DNA of 38,378 nucleotides from Sphingobacterium sp. UBA4616. Lineage in GTDB: Bacteria > Bacteroidota > Bacteroidia > Sphingobacteriales > Sphingobacteriaceae. This document shows positions 15,577 to 24,219 of the stretch, in pieces; the first letter of the stretch is position 1; every line of letters starts with the position of its first letter. Position numbers and translations under genes: made by a program. Below the pieces are notes generated by a model. The model was not told the DNA's origin and made no database searches. It worked only from the letters and a program-made list of their open reading frames with translations. The stretch spans positions 1 to 38,378 of the forward strand of contig DGIS01000011.1 of NCBI GenBank assembly GCA_002386525.1, written 5' to 3'.

Positions 15577-15584
15577 CAAAGATA
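15577..15584 (-). promoter_or_regulatory. -7 box of psd
   Basis: A perfect TATCTTTG on the minus strand, ending 15 bases before the psd ATG and just after the stop codon of the upstream gene. No TTG at the usual spacing. Confidence 0.5.
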
Positions 15585-15585
15585 G

Positions 15586-16716
15586 TTATTTACTCGAATT
15601 GTCTATTTGTCTTTCAATTTTAATTGAATGGCTGTATACTTTTCCATCATTCCCCGTCGTAATACTCCCAGACACTTTAATGAGGTCATCCTGTGGCTTA
15701 TTCTCTTTATATGTAGGAAAATAGAAATCAATGCCTTTTGCAATTCCGCTTAAGATTCCATCGAAAGACTCACTCCCCGAATCCGAAACTAACTTAAGGT
15801 TTTTTAGATTAGCCATTCCTGTTTTCTTTACCTCCACCAGATAAGAGAAGTTTACTTGTCGGGTAATTTCTATCCCCTTTTTATTGAGATTGTCGTTAAA
15901 ACGTTTCGCGAGGAAAGCATAAAAGTTAGCATAGTCATCAAAGCTACACGATTTGCTGTTGAATAGTTCTGCCCGCATGAAATAGTCATAAGGGAGGATG
16001 CTTAGCGACAAAAAATCTTCGTTGTTAAGATCTCCATTGTCATCATACGTTGTCGTAAGCACACCATTTAAAAACCGTTGTGTCATAGCATACACAGGCT
16101 GCTGGCCAACATTGTAAAAATACGTATTCCAGTTTCCTTGGGGCTTGCCATTTTTCACCTTTCCTTTACGCAGGTAAAAATCAAATCCAAATTCGGTAAA
16201 GCCTTCAAAGGGAATGGAAAATTCATAATTACCCTCACCATCCATTACCTCTTGCTTTCCCCTATTGTCCCAGTAATCTTTAATAAAGTAGCCTTGCTCG
16301 CTATAAGTGACGGTCAATAACGGCTTTCCGTCAGGATAGTAATATTTCCAGTCACCAGTAGGGAAATTATTTCGGAAAGTTACCTCCCATTTTAATACGC
16401 CGTTTGGATGATAAGCTTGAAACAAACCTTCTTTTTTACCGTCTGTGTAAGTTCCGACGAGTATTCTATTACCATTGGGAGCAAAATCGCGAAATTCACC
16501 TTCGAATGACTGTTTGGTGAAGTCGAATTTACTAACACGCTCAATAGATTTAAACTCGCACTCTTTCGAAACCAGATAGTAGTATTTGTCGAAATAAAAA
16601 CGAATCAGCCCTTGATCTAATTTTTCGTAGAATACAGGCTTCTCATCCTGTGCGTGAAGGTTTGTAAAACTGCACACAGAAATGAATAACAATAGATGGA
16701 TGAGTTTTTTAATCAT
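15586..16716 (-). CDS. Secreted MORN/YwqK-like repeat protein
   Basis: A 376-residue exported protein read from MIKKLIHLLLF with signal cleavage near Ala22 (NLHAQDE). Residues about 60-250 contain repeated strands of the MORN/YwqK type: GKKEGLFQAYHPNGVLKWEV, FPTGDWKYYYPDGKPLLTV and GKPQGNWNTYFYNVG. The C-terminal third (about 270-376) is a separate domain with a TonB-C-like or energy-transduction flavour (ITRQVNFSYLVEVKKTGM). The family is often annotated as YwqK antitoxin, but here it carries a signal peptide and has no toxin neighbour, so that name should not be taken as function. The start at 16716 leaves a 4-base gap to polA, with which it is surely cotranscribed. Confidence 0.75.
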   Translation of the reverse strand: MIKKLIHLLLFISVCSFTNLHAQDEKPVFYEKLDQGLIRFYFDKYYYLVSKECEFKSIERVSKFDFTKQSFEGEFRDFAPNGNRILVGTYTDGKKEGLFQAYHPNGVLKWEVTFRNNFPTGDWKYYYPDGKPLLTVTYSEQGYFIKDYWDNRGKQEVMDGEGNYEFSIPFEGFTEFGFDFYLRKGKVKNGKPQGNWNTYFYNVGQQPVYAMTQRFLNGVLTTTYDDNGDLNNEDFLSLSILPYDYFMRAELFNSKSCSFDDYANFYAFLAKRFNDNLNKKGIEITRQVNFSYLVEVKKTGMANLKNLKLVSDSGSESFDGILSGIAKGIDFYFPTYKENKPQDDLIKVSGSITTGNDGKVYSHSIKIERQIDNSSK

Positions 16717-16720
16717 AATA

Positions 16721-19522
16721 TTAATGCGCTTCAAGCCAATTTTTGCCCTCTCCAATTTCTACAACCAATGGTACATTTGTTTTGATTGCATTGGTCATTT
16801 TATCCTGTATGATTTCCTTAAAAAGCTGTATTTCGCTTTTAGGTATGTCAAAAACCAATTCATCATGTACCTGCATGATCATTTTACCCGATAAGCCTTG
16901 CTGCTCAATTTCATTTTGAATGGCAATCATGGCAAGTTTAATCAAATCTGCTGCCGAACCCTGGATAGGTGCATTAATAGCATTTCTTTCTGCAAATCCA
17001 CGAACCGTCATATTTGCCGAATTGATATCTCTAAGATAACGCCTTCGCTTTAAAATTGTTTCAACATAACCATTCTCTTTTGCAAACTCGATCGCATCAC
17101 TCATATATCTTTTTATCCCTGTATATTGGTTAAAATACTCGTTGATGATATCAGACGCTTCTTTGCGTGATATGCCAAGATTTTGGGAAAGACCAAATGC
17201 CGATTGACCATATATAATACCGAAGTTAACGGCTTTAGCGTTGCGGCGTTGTTCGGAAGTAACAGCATCAAAATCAGTATGGTATACTTTTGCGGCTGTT
17301 GCCCGGTGGATATCATGTCCTTGACTAAATGCCTCCATCATATTTTGATCTTTACTTAACTCGGCGATTAGGCGCAGTTCAATTTGCGAATAATCGGCTG
17401 ATAGAATCACATGCTCTTCAGATCGTGGAATAAACGCTTTTCTTACCTCTCTACCTCTTTCGGTACGTATCGGGATATTTTGTAAATTCGGATTCGTCGA
17501 GCTCAGACGGCCAGTTGCAGCAACAGCTTGATTGTAAGATGTGTGAATTAATCCTGTTTCGGGGTTTATTAACTCTGGCAGCGCATCAACGTAAGTTGAT
17601 TTTAGTTTTTGCATTTGCCTGAAGTTTAAAATATCTTGAACGATGTCTGATTTATGAGCTAATGCTAATAATACATCTTCTCCCGTTTTGTACTGGCCCG
17701 TTTTTGTTTTTTTCGCTTTGGGATCCAACTGGAGTTTGTCGAATAAAACTTCACCAAGTTGTTTTGGAGAAGCAATGTTGAAATTTACACCTGCTTTCTC
17801 AAAAATAGATCCCTCTAGATTTTTGATATCCTGCTCCAAAGTTTTTGAAAATTCTTCAAGTGCCGGAACGTCAATTTTTACACCATTTCGTTCAATTTCA
17901 GCGAGTATATATACTAATGGGAATTCAACATCCTGAGCGAGTTCATTGGTGTTGGTCTCGATAAGGAGAGGTTGAAATATATTTTTTAACTGTAATGTGA
18001 TATCTGCGTCTTCGGCTGCATATTCCTTTATTTTTTCAATCTCCACATCGCGCATGTTTCCTTGTTTCTTGCCTTTTTCCCCTATAAGTTCAGTGATGGA
18101 TACTGGACTGTAATTAAGATAATTTTCTGCGAGGAGGTCCATACCATGACGGGTATCTGGATCAATCAGATAATGTGCAACCATCGTGTCAAAAAGAGGC
18201 CCTTTTACTTTTACACCGTATCGTGCCAAAAGTAAAATATCATATTTGATATTTTGTCCCACTTTTTCGATGTTCGGATTTTCAAATACTGTTTTAAAAA
18301 TATCGACTACAGCTTGTGCTCCTTCACGGTCTGCTGGAGTGGGGATATAGTAAGCTCTGGCATTTTCAAAGGAGAATGATAAGCCTACGATGTCAGCGAG
18401 ATTAGCGTCCAATCCTGTCGTTTCCGTATCGAAACAAAAACTATCCAAAGAAGACAGCTTTTCGGCAAGCTCTTTTTGTTTTTCTTGTGTATCGGCCAAA
18501 ATATAATCATGCGCCGTATTATGGATGTTATTTATTTCAGTATTATCAACGATTACTTGAGTAGTGACATCTGTTGTTGTCACGGTAGTTACTGTTGTAG
18601 AAAATAAATCCATTTGGCCAGTTGTGGAGGCGCTTCTGTCAAGAACGGAGAAATCTTCGCCGAAAACCCGTTTTCCAAGTGTCCTGAATTCTAGTTCCGC
18701 AAATAGTGGTTCAAGAATTTCTTTGTTTGGATCTTCCAGCTCAAGTGATTTTTCATCCAGGTCAATTGGTACATCCAATAAAATGGTAGCTAATTTTTTG
18801 GAGATAAGACCTTGTTCAGCAAAGTTTTCTACGTTTTCACGCATTTTTCCTTTGAGTTGATCCGCGTTAGCAATAATGCCTTCGACAGATCCGTATTCCT
18901 GCACAAGTTTTTTTGCTGTTTTCTCACCTATGCCCGGTATACCCGGTATATTGTCTACAGCGTCACCCCAAAGGCCGAGGATATCGATGACTTGACAGAC
19001 ATCAGAAACTTCCCATTTTTCCAAAATCTCTTTGACACCTTGTACCTCTGCTCCGTTACCCATACGGGCAGGTTTGTAGATAAAGATATTGTCCGATACG
19101 AGCTGGCCAAAATCTTTATCCGGTGTCATGCAATAGACCTTAAAATCTTGTTTTTCAGCTTTTTTTGCTAAGGTCCCGATAATGTCATCTGCTTCGTACC
19201 CATCCATTGTAATAATCGGGATATTGAAGCCTTCGATTAAACGGTTTATATAGGGAATAGAGGACGCAAGGTCCTCAGGCATAGACTCACGGTGCGCTTT
19301 ATAAGCTTCAAATTCAATATGTCGGGCGGTAGGAGCTGCGGTGTCAAACACTACTGCTATATGAGAAGGTTGCTGATTTTTCAATACGTCCAAAAGCGTA
19401 TTGGTAAATCCCATGATTGCTCCTGTATTTAACCCATTTGAGGTAATTCGGGGAGTTTTGCTCAATGCAAAATAAGCTCTATATATAAGAGCCATTCCAT
19501 CTAAAAGAAATAGTTTTTTCAC
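16721..19522 (-). CDS. polA: DNA polymerase I
   Basis: A 933-residue three-domain polymerase for Okazaki fragment processing and repair. The 5'-3' nuclease spans about 1-290 (YEADDIIGTLAKK, GDAVDNIPGIPGIGEKTA). The 3'-5' proofreading domain keeps its DEDD residues: Asp365 and Glu367 in FDTETTGLD, Asp428, and Asp505 in YAAED. The polymerase domain has Asp710 in DYSQIELR, the O-helix RRNAKAVNFGIIYG at 759-772 and HDELV at 886-890. Between the nuclease domains lies an unusual Thr/Val-rich linker (308-325). The start codon is GTG at 19522; no in-frame ATG lies upstream. It heads a unit with the YwqK-like gene and diverges from rsgA. Confidence 0.97.
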   Translation of the reverse strand: MKKLFLLDGMALIYRAYFALSKTPRITSNGLNTGAIMGFTNTLLDVLKNQQPSHIAVVFDTAAPTARHIEFEAYKAHRESMPEDLASSIPYINRLIEGFNIPIITMDGYEADDIIGTLAKKAEKQDFKVYCMTPDKDFGQLVSDNIFIYKPARMGNGAEVQGVKEILEKWEVSDVCQVIDILGLWGDAVDNIPGIPGIGEKTAKKLVQEYGSVEGIIANADQLKGKMRENVENFAEQGLISKKLATILLDVPIDLDEKSLELEDPNKEILEPLFAELEFRTLGKRVFGEDFSVLDRSASTTGQMDLFSTTVTTVTTTDVTTQVIVDNTEINNIHNTAHDYILADTQEKQKELAEKLSSLDSFCFDTETTGLDANLADIVGLSFSFENARAYYIPTPADREGAQAVVDIFKTVFENPNIEKVGQNIKYDILLLARYGVKVKGPLFDTMVAHYLIDPDTRHGMDLLAENYLNYSPVSITELIGEKGKKQGNMRDVEIEKIKEYAAEDADITLQLKNIFQPLLIETNTNELAQDVEFPLVYILAEIERNGVKIDVPALEEFSKTLEQDIKNLEGSIFEKAGVNFNIASPKQLGEVLFDKLQLDPKAKKTKTGQYKTGEDVLLALAHKSDIVQDILNFRQMQKLKSTYVDALPELINPETGLIHTSYNQAVAATGRLSSTNPNLQNIPIRTERGREVRKAFIPRSEEHVILSADYSQIELRLIAELSKDQNMMEAFSQGHDIHRATAAKVYHTDFDAVTSEQRRNAKAVNFGIIYGQSAFGLSQNLGISRKEASDIINEYFNQYTGIKRYMSDAIEFAKENGYVETILKRRRYLRDINSANMTVRGFAERNAINAPIQGSAADLIKLAMIAIQNEIEQQGLSGKMIMQVHDELVFDIPKSEIQLFKEIIQDKMTNAIKTNVPLVVEIGEGKNWLEAH

Positions 19523-19546
19523 AAAATTGAATTTTAGTGTCTATTG

Positions 19547-19554
19547 CAAAGGTA
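19547..19554 (-). promoter_or_regulatory. -7 box of polA
   Basis: A perfect TACCTTTG on the minus strand, ending 24 bases before the GTG start. It supports the GTG start because no other start codon lies between. Confidence 0.55.
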
Positions 19555-19629
19555 AGAAATTCATTAACGGGTAAGTTTAATAAATTTTTCCGATTTTTGC
19601 AGCATGACACATTTAATGCAGCAGGAGTT

Positions 19630-20550
19630 ATGAGAGGATTGGTAACTAAATCGACAGGTAGTTGGTATCAGGTTTTGGGCGAAGATAATCGAAGATACGA
19701 TTGTCGGATCAAAGGGAAGTTTCGCACCAAAGGTATAAAAACAACGAATCCTGTTGCTGTTGGAGACTGGGTTCATTTTGAGGTGGAGCCGGATCAGGAA
19801 AGTGCCGTCATTCATGAATTAGAACCTCGCCGGAATTACATTATTCGTAAGTCCGTCAATCTCTCCAAGCAAACCCAGATTATAGGAGCAAATTTGGATC
19901 AGGCATTTTTGGTGGTGACCTTGGCCTCTCCACCGACTTCCTTGGGATTTATTGATCGTTTTTTAGTGACTACAGAAGCATATGGTATACCAGCAGTAAT
20001 AATATTCAATAAATTGGATCTATTCAGTGAGGAAGGATTGGAGGTTTTGGCGGACTATAAGGCAATTTATACAAGTATCGGATATCCCTGCTTTGAGGTC
20101 TCTGCGTTAACGGGGACAAATATAGACGTGGTCAAGGAACTGCTTAAGGATAAAATAACGTTAGTGTCAGGACATTCAGGAGTTGGTAAATCAACATTAA
20201 TCAATGCGATTGTTCCAGCATATGGATTAAAGACCGGTGAAATCTCCGACTGGTCCGACAAAGGAAAGCATACGACCACTTTTGCTGAAATGTTCGATCT
20301 GCCTTTCGGGGGGAAGCTGATTGACACGCCCGGCATTCGTGAATTGGGTATTGTTGACATAGAGAAACAAGAGCTATCCCATTTTTTTCCAGAGATGCGT
20401 GCCTTGATGAACCAGTGTCGATTTAATAATTGCAGACATATCAACGAACCTGGCTGTGTTATCATGGAAGCTGTGGAAGAAGGGCGGATCGAAAGTTCGC
20501 GCTACGATAGTTACCTCAGTATGTACCATAATGAAGATAGCAGAGCGTAA
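19630..20550 (+). CDS. rsgA: Ribosome small subunit GTPase RsgA
   Basis: A 306-residue circularly permuted GTPase that helps mature and check the 30S subunit. An N-terminal OB-fold (about 1-75) binds rRNA. G motifs come in permuted order: NKLD (G4) at 127-130, SAL (G5) near 158, the P-loop GHSGVGKS (G1) at 181-188 and DTPG (G3) at 232-235. The C-terminal zinc finger has Cys263, Cys268, His270 and Cys276 (QCRFNNCRHINEPGC). The frame is open back to a GTG at 19537, but MRGLVTKSTG at 19630 is the family start. A -7-like GATTTTTG lies at 19592-19599. It diverges from polA. Confidence 0.95.
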   Translation: MRGLVTKSTGSWYQVLGEDNRRYDCRIKGKFRTKGIKTTNPVAVGDWVHFEVEPDQESAVIHELEPRRNYIIRKSVNLSKQTQIIGANLDQAFLVVTLASPPTSLGFIDRFLVTTEAYGIPAVIIFNKLDLFSEEGLEVLADYKAIYTSIGYPCFEVSALTGTNIDVVKELLKDKITLVSGHSGVGKSTLINAIVPAYGLKTGEISDWSDKGKHTTTFAEMFDLPFGGKLIDTPGIRELGIVDIEKQELSHFFPEMRALMNQCRFNNCRHINEPGCVIMEAVEEGRIESSRYDSYLSMYHNEDSRA

Positions 20551-20590
20551 TTAACATAAAGGGCTTCTCTTTCTTATTCATAAAAAATGC

Positions 20591-20615
20591 CCCAAAAAGT
20601 GGCTAACTTTTTGGG
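20591..20615. terminator. 10-bp hairpin between rsgA and the convergent gene
   Basis: CCCAAAAAGT (20591-20600) and ACTTTTTGGG (20606-20615) pair perfectly around a 5-nt loop. A second pair, GGCTTCTC (20562-20569) with GGGAAGCC (20630-20637), encloses it. The T-run is inside the stem, not after it. Symmetric, so it may serve both genes. Confidence 0.6.
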
Positions 20616-20673
20616 AACACTGCATCGATGGGAAGCCATTTATATTCATGTGATTAAATTCCAATACAAACGC

Positions 20674-23121
20674 CTAGCGTATGGATTGGGTTAAATTTAA
20701 AAAGTCACGAAGATAGGTGCACTCCCTCGAAGCGATTGTAAAGAATGGTGTGTCTTTGTATTGTGCTCCCAATTCCTTAAAATATTTATTTTGCATCGAA
20801 AAACGATAGAATGGATTCTTTAAAGGCGAGTCGTAGTATTGCCAACGGGACTCACTGGTATACACAAAATCCTTCTGCTCACATTTGGCGAGCATAAAAG
20901 TGCATTTAGCTTTGAAATCCCTATCTGTACTGAGCGAACGAGCCTTGCTGTACCATTCTTTTGCTGATTTTGTTTGCAGGTAATTCCGTTGCCAGTGAAG
21001 TGTGGAAGCTGCATGATTATCTATAGACGACCAGTCATAAGACACCATCGACCACGCATTTCCATAGGTGCTCGTTTGATAGATTCCTGTTGCCATCTGT
21101 AAATAATACGCTGCTTTTTTCTGATTGTCTTTTTCCGTTTTTAGGGCATTTTCCAATCGTGCCATGCGTTCGGCATACTTTAGTTTCGTGGTGGATTCGC
21201 TCCCATATTTTTTAGGATAGTCATTTATGGTAACGATAAATGGATTGGGTTTGATGTCTTCTTGTTCTTCGCTATACCAATTCTTAATTTCCATTTTCTT
21301 ATGATCTTTAGGTAGCCCTGCTAGGGTTTTAGCAGCTTTCTGAAAGTCGAGTTCCCGCAAATACGTCGTCCCTAATAATTCTGTGAGATAGTCTCGATTG
21401 AAATGCTTGATATCTTTCAGCAAAAATTTGGATAAGGTCTGCTGCTGGCCGTTATCCGTGAGCAAGTTTCTGATTTTTAGTAACGTTTTGGGCGTTAGGC
21501 TATTTTCCCAGAAATGCATGGTTGACCATTGCATATTTTCCTCCAGTGAATCCTTCGCAAAACCATAGTTGTAAAAGATGTCAGCTTTCACCGCTGCCAA
21601 GCTTGCCATGGCCGTATCCTGAGTATTTAGATAATGTTTTACCACTAGGTTTTGTAAGATATTGCGGCATATTAAGCTATAGTTGCTGTGTTCAAAAGCA
21701 TTATAACTCCAGCTTGGTTTTCTAGTGTCATTTTTACCGTCAAGTTTGGCCTTCTCTTCCAACCAGGTTAATGTTTGGGTCAACTTGATCTCATCCAGTT
21801 GCTTGCTATTTTGCCAGTCCGTCAGTTGGGTCAGTAAACGAGTAATTTGAAGCTGGTCAACCAATTTGGGGTTGAGTTCGGATTCTTTAATTTCTGAAAG
21901 ATATTCCTTTGCCAAGGTGTTTTCCTTATTTATCCAGCTTAAGTATGCAGCGGTAATAAGTCCTAATTGCGGTTGCACATATTTTTTATCACGATAGAGC
22001 TGCAAGGAAAATGTGCGAACAGAATCCAGGTATTTTTTTGCGTCTCCTTTGTCCTCATTTCTTGAATAATAGGTATAGCTATCACTATTGAGATAGAAAG
22101 ACTCGTTCATTTCAGCTTCTATTTTGTTGACTTCGCGACCTAGTAAAACAGCATTTACGGTATTCGCTGGGTCAAGCTGATAGCAGTCGCTTAGATATTT
22201 CAGGGCACGACCACTATTGCCGAAGCCTATAATGGCGTTAATGTTGAATTTATCTGCATCATTTTTGGCGTATTGAAAAATCTCGGCATCACTTGCAGTG
22301 ATATAGTGAAAATTAGAGTAAGCCAATATACGTCGTTCGGGACTCATGGTAAAGAGTTTAGAAAAGAGGTAGGCCGCTTTCGCTCCATCACCATTTTTTC
22401 GCACAGCACCGGCATAATTCGAAAGCGCCCAATTGAGAATGGCATCGTTCCCTTTTACAGGCTGCAGATACTTTTCATAGGTGGTCATACTTTTGGTATA
22501 CTCTTGCCCGAATAGGTATAAACGGGCTGCCTGATAAGCGTAGCGAATATAGAGGAAACTATTTTTTGGGTATTTGGCGATCTGCTGTTCGGCAAGTTCG
22601 GCAAACTGTATAATTTCTTTAAAATTTCGTGTATCAGGATCCCAATAATTATGTTGGATATTGGTAATAGGCTCCTGTTTTTTGGTAAATATAAAATAAG
22701 CCCGCTCTGCCTGATGTTTTCCATCAATCAACGTCTTTAAGAACGTGTTTCCACGAACAGAATCTGGCAAGTTTGACCAAGTAGATCTCTGTTGATTGCT
22801 CGCCAAATTGGCCGTTTCAGTATTGCTCTTATACATCAATTGTTCGACATCCCCAACTTTTACTGCCGGTCCAAGATGCTTAACCCAAGCCTCCGCATTA
22901 ATCAGGCTTTCTTTGACGGGCTCTTCATCACTATAGAGAAATTGGTACGGTATAAATTGAAAAGCCGAAAATCCACTGTCCTCAAGATGCGGCAAGTAAT
23001 AGGTCGTTTGATTATCATAAGGGTCTATTTCTGGACCGCAGGCGATATTAGTTGCTATCTCTCCGAAGAAGAAAGCAAGTGTTGTGCTAGAAAGCAGCAA
23101 TAATTTTTTGTAATTCGGCAT
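20674..23121 (-). CDS. Large exported repeat protein of unknown function
   Basis: An 815-residue protein that I cannot assign. The N-terminus has a signal-like segment (KKLLLLSSTTLAFFFG) followed by TNIACGPEIDPYD; Cys28 might be lipidated, though the lipobox is poor. An ACGPxxDPYD-type opening recalls a group of uncharacterised Bacteroidota envelope proteins. The rest is helical and TPR/SEL1-like in places: AYQAARLYLFGQEYTKSMTTYEKYL near 200, AAYLFSKLFTMSPERR, and a C-terminal QKKAAYYLQMATGIYQ with AKEWYSKARSL. Aromatic residues are frequent. Its ATG lies inside the last 35 bases of the upstream lipoprotein gene, so translation is probably coupled. The two likely work together at the envelope. 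Confidence 0.7.
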   Translation of the reverse strand: MPNYKKLLLLSSTTLAFFFGEIATNIACGPEIDPYDNQTTYYLPHLEDSGFSAFQFIPYQFLYSDEEPVKESLINAEAWVKHLGPAVKVGDVEQLMYKSNTETANLASNQQRSTWSNLPDSVRGNTFLKTLIDGKHQAERAYFIFTKKQEPITNIQHNYWDPDTRNFKEIIQFAELAEQQIAKYPKNSFLYIRYAYQAARLYLFGQEYTKSMTTYEKYLQPVKGNDAILNWALSNYAGAVRKNGDGAKAAYLFSKLFTMSPERRILAYSNFHYITASDAEIFQYAKNDADKFNINAIIGFGNSGRALKYLSDCYQLDPANTVNAVLLGREVNKIEAEMNESFYLNSDSYTYYSRNEDKGDAKKYLDSVRTFSLQLYRDKKYVQPQLGLITAAYLSWINKENTLAKEYLSEIKESELNPKLVDQLQITRLLTQLTDWQNSKQLDEIKLTQTLTWLEEKAKLDGKNDTRKPSWSYNAFEHSNYSLICRNILQNLVVKHYLNTQDTAMASLAAVKADIFYNYGFAKDSLEENMQWSTMHFWENSLTPKTLLKIRNLLTDNGQQQTLSKFLLKDIKHFNRDYLTELLGTTYLRELDFQKAAKTLAGLPKDHKKMEIKNWYSEEQEDIKPNPFIVTINDYPKKYGSESTTKLKYAERMARLENALKTEKDNQKKAAYYLQMATGIYQTSTYGNAWSMVSYDWSSIDNHAASTLHWQRNYLQTKSAKEWYSKARSLSTDRDFKAKCTFMLAKCEQKDFVYTSESRWQYYDSPLKNPFYRFSMQNKYFKELGAQYKDTPFFTIASRECTYLRDFLNLTQSIR

Positions 23122-24124
23122 TGCTATGGTTTGCTAGTGTAGCTTGATCTAAGTGATAAAAAATAATCCGATGTTCTTTTCCTTTTAATTCTCCCTTCAA
23201 AAATTTTGCCGTTTGTAAGAGATCTTCCTGGTTTACGGACTCAAATCGGATTATATCATCTTTTTTGAGATTGGCTTTAGGAAGATCTTTTGTTAATATA
23301 TAAAGATTGGTATTGGGGTTATGGGTGAATAAAGAAGCGTCTTTTATCTCTTCTTCACTGATATGTTTTGAAATGCCGATATAATTATTATTTCTAAAGA
23401 CTACAAACCATTGAAATATGGGTAAAGCAATGTCCATCTCAATAGGGTAATTGTGTAATGATCCGCTGAGATAGGTTTTCAGATCTTTTTGGTTTATAAT
23501 GGAATTCTGAGGGCCAAATTGTCTCAAATTTCCCATGTTATAACACATCAACATTACTTTCCGGACGGGGGGTACTCCACTCGTGACTATGTTTTTGACC
23601 TGATGTAGTCTTAATGTTGAGCTTACTAGAATGTCTTTCAATGCGGGTAGCTGCTGTAAGTAGGTGAGAAGATAAAAGAATTTATCACGCGAAGTTTTTG
23701 TCCAGTCGCAGTCCAATTGGAGTTCCTTGAAATTCTCCTTTCCTGCCTGTTTTATCTTGGCTACGATAAATGGTACAATTTTATTAGCCAATCCCCTAAT
23801 CTGAAGGCTATCCATTTCCGTAAAAATACGCTGGTTGACAAACACTACGGGGATTACCTGCTGCTCCTTTGGTACAGGTTGGGTAAAGGTAATTGGACTA
23901 ATAGGAACGGCCTGTACACCCGAAGGGTCAAAGTCAATATCCATTATTCTCACATAAATAGATTGCGCTTTAATTTCCTCTAGCGCGCGATTTTCTACAG
24001 TATCTAACTGAAATACAGTCTTCCAAAAATAAAAACCTGTGTCATGCGATGTTTTAGAACAGGATATTAAAAAAAGTAATGTGGATGGTACAAGAAATAA
24101 AAATAGTTGTGTTTTACGCAGCAT
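23087..24124 (-). CDS. Lipoprotein with possible TIM-barrel (DUF3142-like) fold
   Basis: A 345-residue lipoprotein read from MLRKTQLFLF, with lipobox LISC and Cys22. The body alternates strands and helices like a TIM barrel. LQLDCDW (135-141) followed by SRDKFFYLLTYLQQLP, then STLRLHQ (169-175) and MCYNMGN (193-199), resemble the strand ends of the DUF3142 glycoside-hydrolase-like family. That resemblance is from memory and not confirmed; catalytic acids cannot be assigned. The ORF extends 10 codons upstream, but the lipoprotein signal fits 24124. Its last 35 bases overlap the start of the 815-residue gene. It diverges from the AsmA-like gene with overlapping promoters. Confidence 0.68.
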   Translation of the reverse strand: MLRKTQLFLFLVPSTLLFLISCSKTSHDTGFYFWKTVFQLDTVENRALEEIKAQSIYVRIMDIDFDPSGVQAVPISPITFTQPVPKEQQVIPVVFVNQRIFTEMDSLQIRGLANKIVPFIVAKIKQAGKENFKELQLDCDWTKTSRDKFFYLLTYLQQLPALKDILVSSTLRLHQVKNIVTSGVPPVRKVMLMCYNMGNLRQFGPQNSIINQKDLKTYLSGSLHNYPIEMDIALPIFQWFVVFRNNNYIGISKHISEEEIKDASLFTHNPNTNLYILTKDLPKANLKKDDIIRFESVNQEDLLQTAKFLKGELKGKEHRIIFYHLDQATLANHSNAELQKIIAAF

Positions 24125-24151
24125 ATTCGCTTTATTTAGTCGTATGTCAAA

Positions 24152-24182
24152 CAAAATGAGATTAATTTTGTTTGTTATCCAA
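24152..24182 (-). promoter_or_regulatory. Candidate promoter of the lipoprotein pair
   Basis: On the minus strand: TTG at 24182-24180, a 20-bp spacer and TCATTTTG at 24159-24152 (one mismatch to TAnnTTTG), 27 bases before the ATG at 24124. Confidence 0.38.
24163..24170 (+). promoter_or_regulatory. -7 box of the AsmA-like gene
   Basis: A perfect TAATTTTG, ending 49 bases before the ATG at 24220. It lies inside the spacer of the oppositely oriented lipoprotein promoter, so the two promoters should exclude each other. Confidence 0.48.
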
Positions 24183-24219
24183 TAAAATAAAGACGAAATT
24201 ACGAAGAGATTATGACTTT

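Noticed and set aside
15586..16716. YwqK-like gene as a toxin-antitoxin system
   Set aside because: The protein has a signal peptide and its neighbours are polA and psd; no toxin gene is present, so the family name is not evidence of function.
18564..18860. Ser-rich 98-codon ORF opposite polA
   Set aside because: Composition is an antisense artefact of the Thr/Val linker and nearby Glu/Asp-rich coding in polA.
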